A DNA stretch of 64,000 bases from Castanea sativa. Lineage: Eukaryota > Streptophyta > Magnoliopsida > Fagales > Fagaceae. The stretch is taken from positions 29,722,001 to 29,786,000 of the forward strand of contig NC_134021.1 of the NCBI RefSeq assembly GCF_040712315.1. Reading direction: 5' to 3'. The notes beneath the pieces are model-generated. The model did no database searches. It was not told the DNA's origin and saw nothing but the letters and a program-made list of their open reading frames with translations. A program made the translations under genes and the position numbers. Shown piece after piece: positions 11,541-22,885 of the stretch; within the stretch, counting starts at the first letter, position 1; every line of letters starts with the position of its first letter.

Positions 11541-12279
11541 TAAAAGCACTAGCAATAGTGGTGCTAAATAGTTATATTGCTATTTTTAGCACCACTAATA
11601 CTTACAATGCATGCTACAACAATAGTGCTATAGTTAATTTTTTTTAACTACTTGCTACGGTGCATGGCTATTTAGAGCATCTACATCAGTAGATGTAAAC
11701 ATTTACAAAATACATAAAGTAACAAATTTTACACATTTTACCCTAACAATCTTCTACATCAGTCCTTCTAAAACTGTGTATATTTACACATTTGCTATAG
11801 TAACGTGCATATATGCATGGTTAGAGCATCCACATCAGTAGATGCAAATTTTCCTTCTATTCTGCATAAAAAAACCTACTTTTTTTATTTTACACTCTCA
11901 TTTTTACAAAACACCTATATTAGTTTGTCTATTCTACGCCTTCTTTTATTTAAATATTATTTTTCTCATATTTTTTATTATTATTTCACAACTACCCATG
12001 GCCCCACCATCTTTAACCCACACGCCAACCATATCTGATCTCTATCTCTATCTCTTTCTTTTTCTTTTTCTCTTTGTTCTTTTTTTCTTTTCCTTCTCCT
12101 TTTTTCTTCTTCTCCGTTTTTCCTTCTTCAGCATCTTCTTATTTCTTCTTCTTCTGCTAATGCTAAAACAAGAAGTTAAAGAGAGAAAACTCTTGGTAGG
12201 TAAGTATTTTTTTTTTTTTGAGAAGATGGTGGGTAAGCTTAAAAAGAAAATAAATTTAATATTTTGGTCTGGGTACATT

Positions 12280-13133
12280 CAGGGCCGGCCCAACAAAATT
12301 TGGGGCCTAAGGCGGAAATTTTATATGAAGCATTTTTATATGTAAACATTAATTAAATAAATATATATAATACAAATTAAATTAAGACTAATTTGATGTA
12401 AATATAGAAATTGATGAATAATAATAATTAAACTAAGGTTAATTTCATACAGAGAATTGAATATCATAGTTGAACTATAAATTTAAACAAAAAAAACTAG
12501 AAAAAATATTATTTTTTTAAAAAAAAAACTTATTATAACTTGGATATATAACTATGCATAGTTAAGTACAGTTGTAACCTAAATTTTAATTTATATATTC
12601 TTTTTAAGAGAAAGAGATAGATAAATATTATTTGGTGCGTGGCTTTGTAGGATATTAGTTTACAAAAATTAAGATCTCAAACTATTAGAGGAGATTAATC
12701 ATCATTGATGTTCTATCACATTTGCAGCATTTTTTTTTGAAACATTTTAGGGTTTCAATTGGTTTTAATTTCTATTGGTCTCCTATTTTGGAAGCCTTGT
12801 TAGAAATGAACAATTGGTTTTAAAAATGTTCACAATATAATGTTATAATGACTATAATTGATAAAATTCAACAACTTAATTTATTTGTGTTTGAACTAAT
12901 TTTTTTATGTGATTGGTGACATGTTAGTTAAATTTAAACTTAAACCTATAGTAAAATTTGTAGTATCTTTAACATCACTTAAAAAAAGTACTAATTATTT
13001 TAAAAATATTATATTTTTATAAAATTTTGGGCCTTTACAAATGAAAATGGGCCTTTTTTTAGTAGGGAATTTTTTTTTTGGTTGTGGGGCCTTAGGCCTA
13101 GGCCTAAGTTGCCTAGGCCTTGAGCCAGCACTG
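12280..13133. mobile_element. 854-bp non-autonomous hAT element, inserted in E3
   Basis: Starts CAGGGCCGGCCCAACAAAAT and ends CCTTGAGCCAGCACTG. The terminal 12 bases pair as CAGGGCCGGCCC against CAGTGCTGGCTC, the classic hAT end. A perfect 8-bp TSD GGTACATT lies at 12272-12279 and 13134-13141. The interior is AT-rich with no transposase. This is the innermost and therefore youngest insertion of the nest. Confidence 0.9.
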
Positions 13134-13215
13134 GGTACATTGAAGAGGCTGTGATAAAGTACTCAGAGGCTTTAAGTTGTTGCTGAGGAACACTAAAGCC
13201 GCCATTGGTGACGCT
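13134..13215 (+). pseudogene. possible captured TPR-like coding scrap inside E3
   Basis: After removing the hAT element, the E3 interior reads YIEEAVIKYSEAL, then in a second frame KLLLRNTKAAIGDA. The first part resembles a tetratricopeptide helix pair (pattern A..KYSEAL). The frame break and the short length make this a relic at best. Composition is slightly richer in GC than the surroundings. Chance resemblance cannot be excluded. Confidence 0.28.
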
Positions 13216-14522
13216 TGTTCTTCTACTATTTCTACATTTTCTTCTTGTTCTTTTGCAATTTTGGTTTGATTATTTATATGGGTTTGATGATTTTTTTTTA
13301 GGAGAGGGTTTGATGAATTTGAGATCTTGGTTTAGATCAAGTTTGAAGAATTTTATGATTTGTTGTTGGATTTAAGAGAAGACAAAAGGATTAAGAGGGT
13401 AGAGGAAGAGAGAGATCAGATGAGAGAGGAGAGACCATTAGATGAGAGATGATAGGGGGGAGAGAAAAAAAATTTAAAATAATAAATAGAAGAGCTACAG
13501 TAACCGTGCATATATGCAAGGTTACTATAGCAATTGTGCATAAATGCACATTTTTACACCACTGATGTGGGTGTTTTTTTTCTCAAAATATGTAAAATGA
13601 GCAACTTTTTCTATTTTTCCATGTACTGATGCTAATGCTCTTACTGTGGCTTATGTATACCATTATTTTATTAATTTAATGTTTTGCGCCTTTTTCTTTT
13701 TCTCTCTTCTTTGTGCAAAACAAATTGACTTCTCTCCTCATTGTCTTTTTCCTCAGATACACACAAACACAAACACAAACACAAACACGCAGACAAATCA
13801 ACACAGGGTTGGTGTTGGTCACTTGTGGATCGATGGATTGGTGATGGTGGCACTAGATTAGAGTTCGTGGGTCGACGGAAATGGGTTGAGATGCTTGTGA
13901 ATCGTTGTTGGCAGCAGAGATCGGTGCTTATGGGTCGACGAGAATGGGTTTTGATGCTTATGGATTGGTGCTAGCGGCAAAGATCGGTGCTTGTGGGTTT
14001 TAATTCTAGTGGTGCTGGTGGGTTTTGATTCTTGTGGTTTTTGTGGTGGAGATTGGTGCTTGTGGTGGATAAATGATTTGACCATGAGAGGAAAAGAAGA
14101 AGATGCTTGTGGAGGGAGGTGATTTGACCGTGAGGAAAGGAAGAAGGAGGAGTTTACCGTGAAAGGAAGAAGAAAGAATTAGAAGAAGGACAAAGATTGG
14201 TCTGAGTCTCTATGAGATGAGATAAGAACAAAGAAAAAAGGATAAGTACAAAAGAAAAGATAAAAAGATAGGGAAAAAATAAAAATAAAAATAAAAATAA
14301 AAAAATAAAAAAATTATTATTTAAATAGAAGGGATTATAAAATAGATGAACTGATGTGAGTATTTTGGAAAAGTGGTAAAGTAGGTTTTTATTGTAAAAT
14401 AAACGGAAAAATTTGGCCGGGCTGATGTAATTGCTCTTATGGCAGTGCACTGTAGCAAGTAGCTAAAAAAAAAAATATTAAACTCTCTCTTCTCTCATTA
14501 AAAAATATTTTATCTTTTCTTT

Positions 14523-14526
<4 letters not shown>

Positions 14527-14561
<35 letters not shown>
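14527..14561. repeat. (CT)n microsatellite within E1
   Basis: Long uninterrupted CT run in the pyrimidine-rich left-central part of E1. Confidence 0.85.
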
Positions 14562-14563
<2 letters not shown>

Positions 14564-15864
14564 GCTTCTCTTCTTTCTTCCTTTTTCCTTCTCATTTGTT
14601 TTTTCTCTCTCCCTCATCGCTAAAACCAACATTCAAAAGCAAGAAATCAATTAGTGACCAAAAAAGATAAACAAAGAAATCGAAGATCGGTGAGGTTCGA
14701 AATTTTTTTTGAGAATTGTGAGTTGTACGAACCAGATGTCTTGGAAGGTGAAAGATTGAGGGAGGAGCGAGTCGAGGACTTAGATAGCCTTGGACTAGTC
14801 CTGAGAGCTACAGAGCTTGGTGAGCTCGACTCCCTCATCGCCGAGACCCATCTCGCCCGGTCCTCCACGCCGCCGACCCACCTCCCTACAGCTACGGCTT
14901 CTTTCATCAAGGTCTCTTATTCACCGTCCAATCGGTTTTCCAAGGTTGTTTTTTGTTATTACTTCACTGCATCACCGTTTTTGTTTTTGTTTTTGAGATT
15001 TGGCTTTTTTTGTTTTTGAATTTTGTTGATTTTTTGTTCGGTTTTATTGTTTTTCTAATCGGAAATGTAATTTTGTTAAGGCGTTTGGTTGCCGAGAAAA
15101 TTTTCCGAAATGAAAGAGATCTTTTTTTGTTGTTGTTGTTATTAGCAACTTCAAAACTCAAGCACCACAAGGAGAGTAAAAACCAGTTCAATTTGGCTGA
15201 GTTTCTAATGTGAGTTTAATTAGATTTTTAGATCATATATTTCTCTTTGTGTGTGTGTATATCAAAGCTTGATACTCTTCTTTTAACTAGTTTTTTTTTT
15301 TTTTTTTAATTTTTTTTGTTGAGGTGTTTGGTTGGTGAGAAAATGTTGCAAAATGAAGGAAATCATTATCAAAAGGAAACTTTATTACTATAAAAAATAT
15401 CAAAATCAGTTCAATTTGGTCAAGTTAGCTTGAGTTTGATTTTTTTTTTTTTTGGTGGTGATTTGTGTGGTGGTTTTTGGCTAATTTGGATTTTTGGCAG
15501 TGGTTGTTGGATTGTTGTGGGAGGTTGTTCTTGCTTGGTAGTGGTTGTGGATTGTGCCATTGATCGGTTTGTGGTGTTTTTTTGGTAGTGAGATGTATTA
15601 TTTTATTGTGATGTTTATATTATTTTATTGTGTTGAAAGCTAAAATAGATTCACTGCTGCTGGATATTTTGTAAAATGAGTAGGTAAAATAGATAAAGTA
15701 ACTTTTTATGGTGCCAAATAGCTAAAAAAATAGCTCCACTGCTGTGGATGCTTTAATGAGTGGCGATACTCATATGTGTGATACCAATTTTGTTATAAAA
15801 TTATTATAAACAAATGAGGTTATTGAGTTATTAAGTCATGTGTTTCACTTTGTTATAAAAAAAA

Positions 15865-17382
15865 GGCGAAAACCATATTTTCAGGCGATTCCCACTTTGG
15901 TCTCTATCTTTTATTTTCATTGCTTTTAGTCCCTATTTAGAAAAACACCATCCATTTTAGTCATTTTTGTCATTGTCCTAACGGCAAAGTCCTAGGTGGT
16001 AGACGAAACTATTAAAATAATAATAAAATTTTTATTTTGGCATTAAAAAATGCCACGTCAGCATCTAAATTAAAAAAATTTATTAATTTTAACTAAATAA
16101 AAAAATTAAAAACTGAATTAAAAACCAAAAATCACATGAATTGAGATCTAGATGTGTCTTGAATAAAAACACAAACCCAAATCTAAGAACACCAACCCAG
16201 AAATTAAAATAAAAAAAAACCAACAAACAACTATTCAACATCGAATTTTCATTTTCTTATCTCTCTCTCCCTCTTTGGGTCAAACTCCTCTCTCTCCCTC
16301 CTAGCTTTCTCTTATTTCTTTTTCTCTTTAAGTTTAGGTTGTAGTTTTTGGGATATGGCTTTGATCTGGGTTTAGAGAAAGAGAAGCTGAGATGTGGTTT
16401 GGATTTGGGCAGAGAGAGAGGGGCTGAGATTGGCGGTGGTTTGCATGTGGGTTTAAAGAGAGGGACTAAGATTGGTGGTGATTTGGAGTAGATCAAGGGG
16501 AAGGAACCTCTGAACCAGCCCTTTCGCTTTTTGGGTTTTTCCTCAACCAACACCGAGTAGAGTCAGGGGCATTTTCTGTGGGTATTTGACCCGATCTTCA
16601 TCAACAACGAGCAGAGGAAGGACTAACGGAAAGTCACCTGTTTGGGTTTGAGAATTTTGGGGATTTTGGTTTGTTTTTCCTATGGGTATTTGACTCGATA
16701 TTCATCAACCATTCATTTTCTCACTCACACAATTCAATCGATCTAGATTTTTTGTGTTTGTTTCCCAAGAAAATTTATGGGTTTGAAGGTTAAGGTTTAC
16801 TTTGTTGATCGGTTTGGTTGTTGGGTTTATTGGTTTTATGGGTTTGGTTGTTTTGCTAGAGATTTGGGTTTGGTTCTTTGTTGGGTTTATTGTTAAGGTT
16901 TTATTTTTTATTTGTTTATTTGGGTGATTGGTTTATGAAGTTCATTTGTGCTTGATTCTCGATGCTGGGTTGTGTGTGTGTGTTTTTTAATTTTTTTTGC
17001 AATTGAATATGAATCTATTTATTTTTTATTGATGCTTGTGTGTTAGATTTGAGTTTGTGTTCTTGTTGTTTTTGTTCAAGACATACTTAGATCTCAATTC
17101 AGGTGATTTTTGGTTTTTAATTTTTTTTATTTAGTTAAAATTAATAAATTATTATTTTTAATTTGAATGCTAACGTGGCATTTTTTATTACCAAAATAAA
17201 ATTTATTATTATTATTTTAATAATTCTGTTTGCCACCTAGGACTTTGCCATTAGGGCACTGACGGAAAGGACTAAAATGGATGGCGTTTTTCTAAATAGG
17301 GACTAAAAGCGGTGAAAATAAAATATAAGAACCAAAGTGGGAATCACTTGAAAATGTAGGGACGAAAATGTGATTTTCATCC
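15865..17382. mobile_element. MULE-like element with TIRs of about 330 bp
   Basis: The left arm (15865 to about 16195) and the right arm (about 17040-17382) are inverted copies. They share GATTCCCACTTTGGT, TAGTCCCTATTTAGAAAAAC, GGCAAAGTCCTAGGTGG, TGCCACGT and GAATTGAGATCTA. The immediate flanks are eight A on each side (15857-15864 and 17383-17390). Further out a perfect 16-bp direct repeat AAGTCATGTGTTTCAC lies at 15833-15848 and 17401-17416. The interior (16200-17035) is C/T-rich on the left and T/G-rich on the right with no transposase. A 98-codon minus-strand ORF at 16257-16553 has no recognised domain. Confidence 0.78.
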
Positions 17383-17621
17383 AAAAAAAAGGAAAAATAA
17401 AAGTCATGTGTTTCACATTCATCACTTGGGTAAATTTGGCACATTGAGTGTTTACCAAAAGTATAGGTGTATATAGGTTGAGTTGGATTGGTTTTGGAGG
17501 TGTGAGTAATATGTTGAGTTTCGATTATTGTAGTGTAGCAATTGTTTTTGACTTATTTAAGAAACCGACAAGGTCAATACAACCCAAAAGCCTCTTTCAA
17601 AATCGATCGTACTATGAGGAC

Positions 17622-17674
17622 GTTTGGATAGCGCGTTTGCGCGTCCACGTCCACGTCTACGTTTGGCCTCTTCT

Positions 17675-17710
<36 letters not shown>

Positions 17711-17856
17711 CAAGCGCGTCTGTCACTGTTCATTGGCAATGAACAGTGATTTTAGTCCAATGAACAGTAATTTTTGGCATGAACAGTACTTTTTTCACAT
17801 TTAAAAATTATTTTGCTACAGTGTTTTCAGTTTTCAGCAATAAGTTCTATCCAAAC
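17622..17856. mobile_element. MITE with GTTTGGATAG / CTATCCAAAC ends
   Basis: Ten-base perfect inverted ends. The true edge may lie a few bases further out, since GGAC flanks both sides. The interior has a 38-base T run (17673-17710) and repeated TGAACAGT motifs. The end segment matches the MITE at 2751-3031. Same family. Confidence 0.6.
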
Positions 17857-17862
17857 GGACCC

Positions 17863-18490
17863 TATATGTATTTTTTTTGAGAAGGCGATCGTACTGAATT
17901 GTGTACACCACACCCATACTGATTAACGAAAGCTAAGCGGTGCATATCATTGGGTTGGATTAGTTTCGGAATTTTCTCAACCCAACCCACCTCATCAATT
18001 AGGAAAATTATCAATTTGAGCCATACCTACTTGTAGTAATTGGGTCGGTTGTCTGTATTATTTATATTATTAGGCCCACTCAAAACGTTTTTATCGTTAA
18101 TAAAATTGAATTAATTTGAATTGAGTCTTCATTAATAGAAGCCTACTAAAATTGACAATTGTCTAATGATGTAAAATATGATACTAATAAGTCAGGTTAG
18201 TTGGGACTCATTGTTTGTAAAAATCCAAAATCAAAACCAAAATTGAATCAACCTGACAAAATTCTGAATTCCTGAGACCCAACCAACCCAAGCCTTTGGA
18301 CTGATTGGATTCATTGGGTTATTCGGATCTCCCAAAGCACAAGCTAGATTTGATATTATCACAAATGTTCACGTCAATATATAACTGGATTGTTCTAGAA
18401 TTTGCAAGACCCGAGCATCAACTTATCTAAGAATTTCTTCCATTACACATGCAATAGTTATGCACATATTGGAAAAAATATTTAGTCATA
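17863..18490. other. intergenic, no gene recognised
   Basis: Contains repeated CAACCCAACC/GGGTTGG-type motifs (17975-18330) that look like an old repeat, but no paired ends were found. Confidence 0.4.
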
Positions 18491-19836
18491 ATAGACTAGC
18501 ATGATAGTCTTAGCCAAAATAAAATAAAAATTTGGGTACATTTCATTATACCCAACTCAACCCATAGCCTGTGTGCTGCAAGTTCCTCCCATGTACATCT
18601 CTTTTGGAATTGAGTAATTTGAAGACCATATTTTTTATTACATTTTTTAAAACTATTTTATATAGTAGATTGTAACAAGTTGTTTGTCATTTTTACATCA
18701 ACTCATTATTTTTTTTCTTTACTATTCATAGTTTAATAACCCATTAGAACTATAACCCTCGCCACTCCCCAACGACCCAAAAGGCCTTTTCGGCATTTGA
18801 AAGCATTTGATAATTGGTCCCATGGATGAATTCCCCCAAAGGGTTCTCCATTTGGATGAAAAATGCTGCTGGTCAGTTGGGTGTTTTTACTTAGACGGGG
18901 CCTCCTGGAAACTACCAGGCCAGCTCTAACTTCTAAGTCAACAGGCCCTCTCTCTTTCTCTCTCTTTCTGGTGTTTCAATTTCCAAAGGTTAATGGAGCA
19001 CTTTGATGAACCACTTGGCACACAAAAGTTACAAAACATTATTTATAAAAAAAAATAATTAACGCTCGGATTTGTGTTAAAAACACAAGAGCTATTTAGA
19101 CCCCAAATTAAAAATTATGACTCGGTTGATTTTGCTCTAACTTATCTAAGTGAAGATAAGTCTTAGCCAAAATAGACTAGCATGATAGTCTTAGCCAAAA
19201 TAAAATAAAAATTTGGGTACATTTCATTATACCCAACTCAACCCATAGCCTGTGTGCTGCAAGTTCCTCCCATGTACATCTCTTTTGGAATTGAGTAATT
19301 TGAAGACCATATTTTTTATTACATTTTTTAAAACTATTTTATATAGTAGATTGTAACCAGTTGTTTGTCACTTTTACATCAACTCATTATTTTTTTCTTT
19401 ACTATTCATAGTTTAATAACCCATTAGAACTATAACCCTCGCCACTCCCCAACGACCCAAAAGGCCTTTTCGGCATTTGAAAGCATTTGATAATTGGTCC
19501 CATGGATGAATTCCCCCAAAGGGTTCTCCATTTGGATGAAAAATGCTGCTGGTTAGTTGGGTGTTTTTACTTAGACGGGGCCTCCTGGAAACTACCAGGC
19601 CAGCTCTAACTTCTAAGTCAACAGGCCCTCTCTCTTTCTCTCTCTTTCTGGTGTTTCAATTTCCAAAGGTTAATGGAGCACTTTGATGAACCACTTGGCA
19701 CACAAAAGTTACAGAACATTATTTATAAAAAAAAATATGAATGCTAGGATTTGTGTTAAAAACACAAGAGCTATTTAGACCCCAAATTAAAAATTATGAC
19801 TCGGTTGATTTTGCCCTAACTTATCTAAGTGAAGAA
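18491..19836. repeat. 681-bp direct tandem duplication, two copies
   Basis: Unit 1 is 18491-19171 and unit 2 is 19172-19836. They agree almost base for base. Visible differences include AACAAG/AACCAG, TCATTTT/TCACTTT, a one-base length change in a T run and GCTCTAA/GCCCTAA. The unit contains a GC-richer block (CCCTCGCCACTCCCCAACGA) and a CTCTTTCTC run, but no ORF of note. The two copies abut head to tail, which points to a recent unequal exchange or replication slip and not to transposition. Confidence 0.92.
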
Positions 19837-20880
19837 ACAAGAATAAATGCGAACAAAAAAACAATACAACTACTCTAAGCCATATTCAACAAAACATAGC
19901 AGTAAAATGAACGCTAAAAGAGTAGGGAAGAGAGATGCAAATACAAGATAACACTCTGATGTGTTATCGAAGAGGAAATCGAAAAACTCGGCGAAAAACC
20001 TCTCCACCGCCCTCCAGGTGGTAAATCGATTCACTAGACAATAAGTTGGGATACACGAATAGTAAGAGACCCTCTAAGCTTAATCTACCTAATGTACCTA
20101 AGCCCTCCAAACTCCTACCCCAACAAGGCTTCTTAGAACCGTGTCTTGTTTAACTTTCTGGATCCCGCAATACTCCCGATTGCATCTGCCAAACTTCACC
20201 GGCTTCTTTTAGCAAATCCCTAAAGCTTCCCAATCTCCAAAACACTCTCTACACTCTGAAAAGGTATGTGTTGTGTTTGGGTATAAATCTCCTCTCAAGG
20301 TATGGCAATAGGAGAGGGAAGCAGAAGAGGCTAGAATGATTTCTCACTAAGGTTGAGTAGCTCTCTCTCTCTAAAAGATGGGTGTGGGTGTTGTAGAAAA
20401 CCTATCTAGGGTTTTTCTCTCTGAATGACCTCTTATACTTTTGTGGGTAATGAGGATATATATATATTATGGATGAAGGGTAAGAAAGTCACACTTAAAA
20501 ATCCTCTAGGCAGAGAGTTTCGTGGGTATCTCGCGGGAAGGCCTTACTCGCGAGACACTCGTGAAATCCTCCAGGCTGGCACAACTCTTCAGCTTCCAAT
20601 CATGTGCTTCTCACATGCCCTTTTGCGGGAACCCTTCTTGCGAACTTCTTGCGAGCTAGTTGCGAAAAGCACTGATTTTCAATTAAGCTTGAGTCTTCAC
20701 CAACTTAATACTAAACTCAATACAATAAAATCCCACAAAATACAAAGAACAAAATTAAAGCAAATACAACACTTTTTGTCATGGAATAAAGTCAACATAA
20801 AATATAGTTGTAAATCACAATTTTACAAAATAAAAAAATAAAATAGAACATTTCAAAACCTCTACAACGAGAATCCCCGA
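19837..20880. repeat. unassigned repeat-like region with CGCGA motifs
   Basis: The stretch has higher GC than its surroundings, CTCGGCGAAAAACCTCTCC-type wording and a CGCGA-rich segment at 20525-20670 (TCGCGGGAAGGCCTTACTCG, then ACACTCGTGAAAT). That segment is similar to modules in the leader of the Ty1/copia element at 61889-62105. I recall the region type as a dispersed plant repeat but cannot name it. The 138-codon ORF at 20425-20841 has no recognised domain. Confidence 0.4.
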
Positions 20881-21728
20881 TCCCACACCTAAATATAAGC
20901 TTACTTGTTAACTTTTGGTTGGAATTTAGCTTTTTCAAATAAATATGGTAAATCTATGTAAAAATGTTAAAATCTAATTAAAAGTTGACACATAAACAAA
21001 GTGTGAATTGAGGTGTGTCTTTAGCATTTCTTCCCTACCAACACAACAATGACACCGTGCTTCTCTAGTGGATGTGAATGTGATAAGTGAAAAGTGAAAA
21101 TTTATAATATTTTACAGACCTTCTTGTGCACACTCTGCACATATAGAAATAGTAACTTAACTTTTCTAAAAAAAAGAAATACTAACTTAAAATTGAAGCG
21201 AATTCAAGATTTCAATGCAAATTTTTGCGTAAAATTAAAATCTGTAACAAGGTGTCCATAAATTAACAATTCAGCCAGCAAACCAAAGCACTTCCTATGC
21301 ATAATAAATTAATAATTAGTGCATCGGCACTTTATCTGAAAAGTGATACGGTCATACATGTGATCTTTGACTTAAGAAAATTTCATTTTAAATTTAAATT
21401 TCGATTAGTGGAAACTTGAAAATTGCTCATCAACGTTAAATTCATCAATCATTAGGAAAAAGAAGGTATCATTTAAAACATTAATGGTGCGCATATTAAA
21501 TAGACTGACATTATCTTTTTTGGGATGATCTCTAATTGTTGGTTGATTTTCTTCTAAGTACTACTTAATTTCTTTTCTTTTTTAGTACTTAAATTTTGTT
21601 TTTCATTTCTTTTAACATCCACACAAGATAATGAGGTTCAACTAGTTTCATACCTACATCTAAAAGGGAAATTTTAACCAAAGTTCAATAAGATATAGAT
21701 TACAACTACACGATTAACTTTCATAAAT

Positions 21729-22007
21729 GGATTCAGATCCTCTAGAGTTCCTAGGGTACTCTATCAAGTAGAGTTCATTAAATCCTAACCACTCTTTAAT
21801 GATTTAATGGTCTAGATTTTGCCATGTCAGTATTTCATTAACAATCATCTTAATTGTTTTGTTTACAACATTATTTTATTATTTCAAGAATATTATTAAT
21901 GAAATGCTGACATGGCAGAATCTAAACCATTAAATCATTAAAGAGTGGTTAGGATTTAATGAACTTTACTGGTAGAGTACCCTAAGAACTCTAGAGGATC
22001 TGAATCC
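21729..22007. mobile_element. 279-bp foldback MITE with TIRs of about 110 bp
   Basis: Starts GGATTCAGATCCTCTAGAGT and ends with the inverted copy. Both arms contain AAATCCTAACCACTCTTTAA and TTAATGGT(C)TAGATT. The perfect 8-bp TSD TCATAAAT lies at 21721-21728 and 22008-22015. An 8-bp TSD fits a hAT or a MULE-derived MITE, and the long arms favour MULE. Confidence 0.88.
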
Positions 22008-22149
22008 TCATAAATCATATTCACAAACAAGGACGAAACCAGAGTTTTTTTCATCGTGGACAAAGCATGAATAAAAAAAAAAATTGAAATTTAAGAATAA
22101 ATGATATATTAGGATTCAAGAATAAATTAATGCATAAAAAATAAAACTT

Positions 22150-22885
22150 GTAAGTACTTAAAAATAAAGGCCCAAACCCACTAAAAACAATGATACCTTA
22201 CCCTTTATACCAAACCCAAACAATAGAATTTCTAAGAGAGTGAGAAAAATATTTCAATTGTAACTCTAAACAAAGTCCTGGAATGTAGCCGAAGAGATTA
22301 GAATGATAGAGAAGAGAAATTTTAAGTAGTGATTGGTAGTAATGCTCTCCTTGGGTTAGTTCGAGGATTAATTTCTTATTTACGAGTATTACAAGTTCTA
22401 GACCAAATTATACACTGTTCACTTCCTTGCTTTTTTGTTTCTTAGAGAAAGATAAAATCCATCTTTGTTTTTGGGATGCTTTCTTCCTTTTATATCCTTC
22501 CTCCTTACATTCTAACCCTCCACCTGTATGCCTCAAGGCATTTTTCAGAATATTTGTTCCATCAAAACTCTGCTGAAGGTGGTAGAAGGGGCTGCTAGCT
22601 GTGAAGTTACTGTTCAGGTGTCATTTCCACATTAATGCAGCTGATATGGTTGGTGGAAGGCATTTAATGTGGATGTAAGAAATATCTCTTTTAAGAAGCT
22701 TCCTCTCACATCCTTTACCCCCATCGTGGTTCTCTTCCCCCTCCATGGTCCTTCATAGGATATTAAATGCCCATGCTTCTACTTCCATCCTCGGGTTAAC
22801 GAAATCTCGGAGTTTACTCAACTCTTCGGACTAGCATGCAAACCATTCTTTGATCGATCCCTCTTCGGTCCTCAGACCCCCCACA
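22150..22885 (-). mobile_element. relic solo LTR related to the Ty3/gypsy LTRs at 34014 and 46172
   Basis: It shares with those LTRs, in the same order, GAAGGTGGTRGAAGG, AGCTGTGA...ACTGTTCAG, TTAATGCAGCTGAT, CATTTAATG and a CGGTCCTCA...CCCACA end. No second LTR or internal region lies nearby. The left edge is approximate. It is a diverged member of the same superfamily, not the same family. Confidence 0.5.

Larger units (their letters stand above)
11824..13640. mobile_element. PIF/Harbinger-like element E3, inserted in E2
   Basis: Starts GAGCATCCACATCAGTAGAT and ends TGTACTGATGCTAATGCTC, flanked by TTA (11821-11823 and 13641-13643). The sequence across the empty site is preserved in the homologous element at 54495, which confirms the borders. 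It holds the hAT element 12280-13133 and a possible captured coding scrap at about 13134-13215. Confidence 0.82.
11675..14436. mobile_element. PIF/Harbinger-like element E2, inserted in E1
   Basis: Starts GAGCATCTACATCAGTAG and ends GGGCTGATGTAATTGCTC, flanked by TTA (11672-11674 and 14437-14439). With E3 removed it reads GTGCATATATGCATGGTTAC then TGTGGCTTATGTATACC, and this aligns with the related element at 54495-55562 (GATTACTGTAGCTCGTCC). It shares with that element the ACACAAACACAAACAC tract and GATCGGTGCTTGTGG-type repeats (13916-14060). Non-autonomous. Confidence 0.8.
11544..15753. mobile_element. outermost PIF/Harbinger-like element (E1) of a four-level nest
   Basis: Ends are AAGCACTAGCAATAGTGG (left) and, as reverse complement, AAGCATCCACAGCAGTGG (right), flanked by TAA on both sides (11541-11543 and 15754-15756). 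A 3-bp TAA/TTA TSD with AGCATC-type ends is typical of PIF/Harbinger. Removing E2 (11675-14436) rejoins CTTGCTACGGTGCATGGCTA with GGCAGTGCACTGTAGCAAG, which pair as an internal inverted repeat. No transposase was seen. The interior right of E2 holds (CT)n, a GC-richer stretch (14700-14910) and T-rich DNA. Short ORFs there have no known domain. Confidence 0.75.

Noticed and set aside
11842..12345. 167-codon plus-strand ORF and its minus-strand partner (12048-12278)
   Set aside because: Made of TTC/CTT and AAG repeats inside element E3. It spans the hAT junction and has no domain.
13646..14085. Overlapping ORFs with Thr-Asn or His-Lys repeats
   Set aside because: Produced by the ACACAAACACAAACAC tract and the GATCGG-like repeats of E2 in several frames.
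20425..20841. 138-codon ORF as a host gene
   Set aside because: No domain. It overlaps the CGCGA-rich repeat and ends in an AT-rich low-complexity tail.
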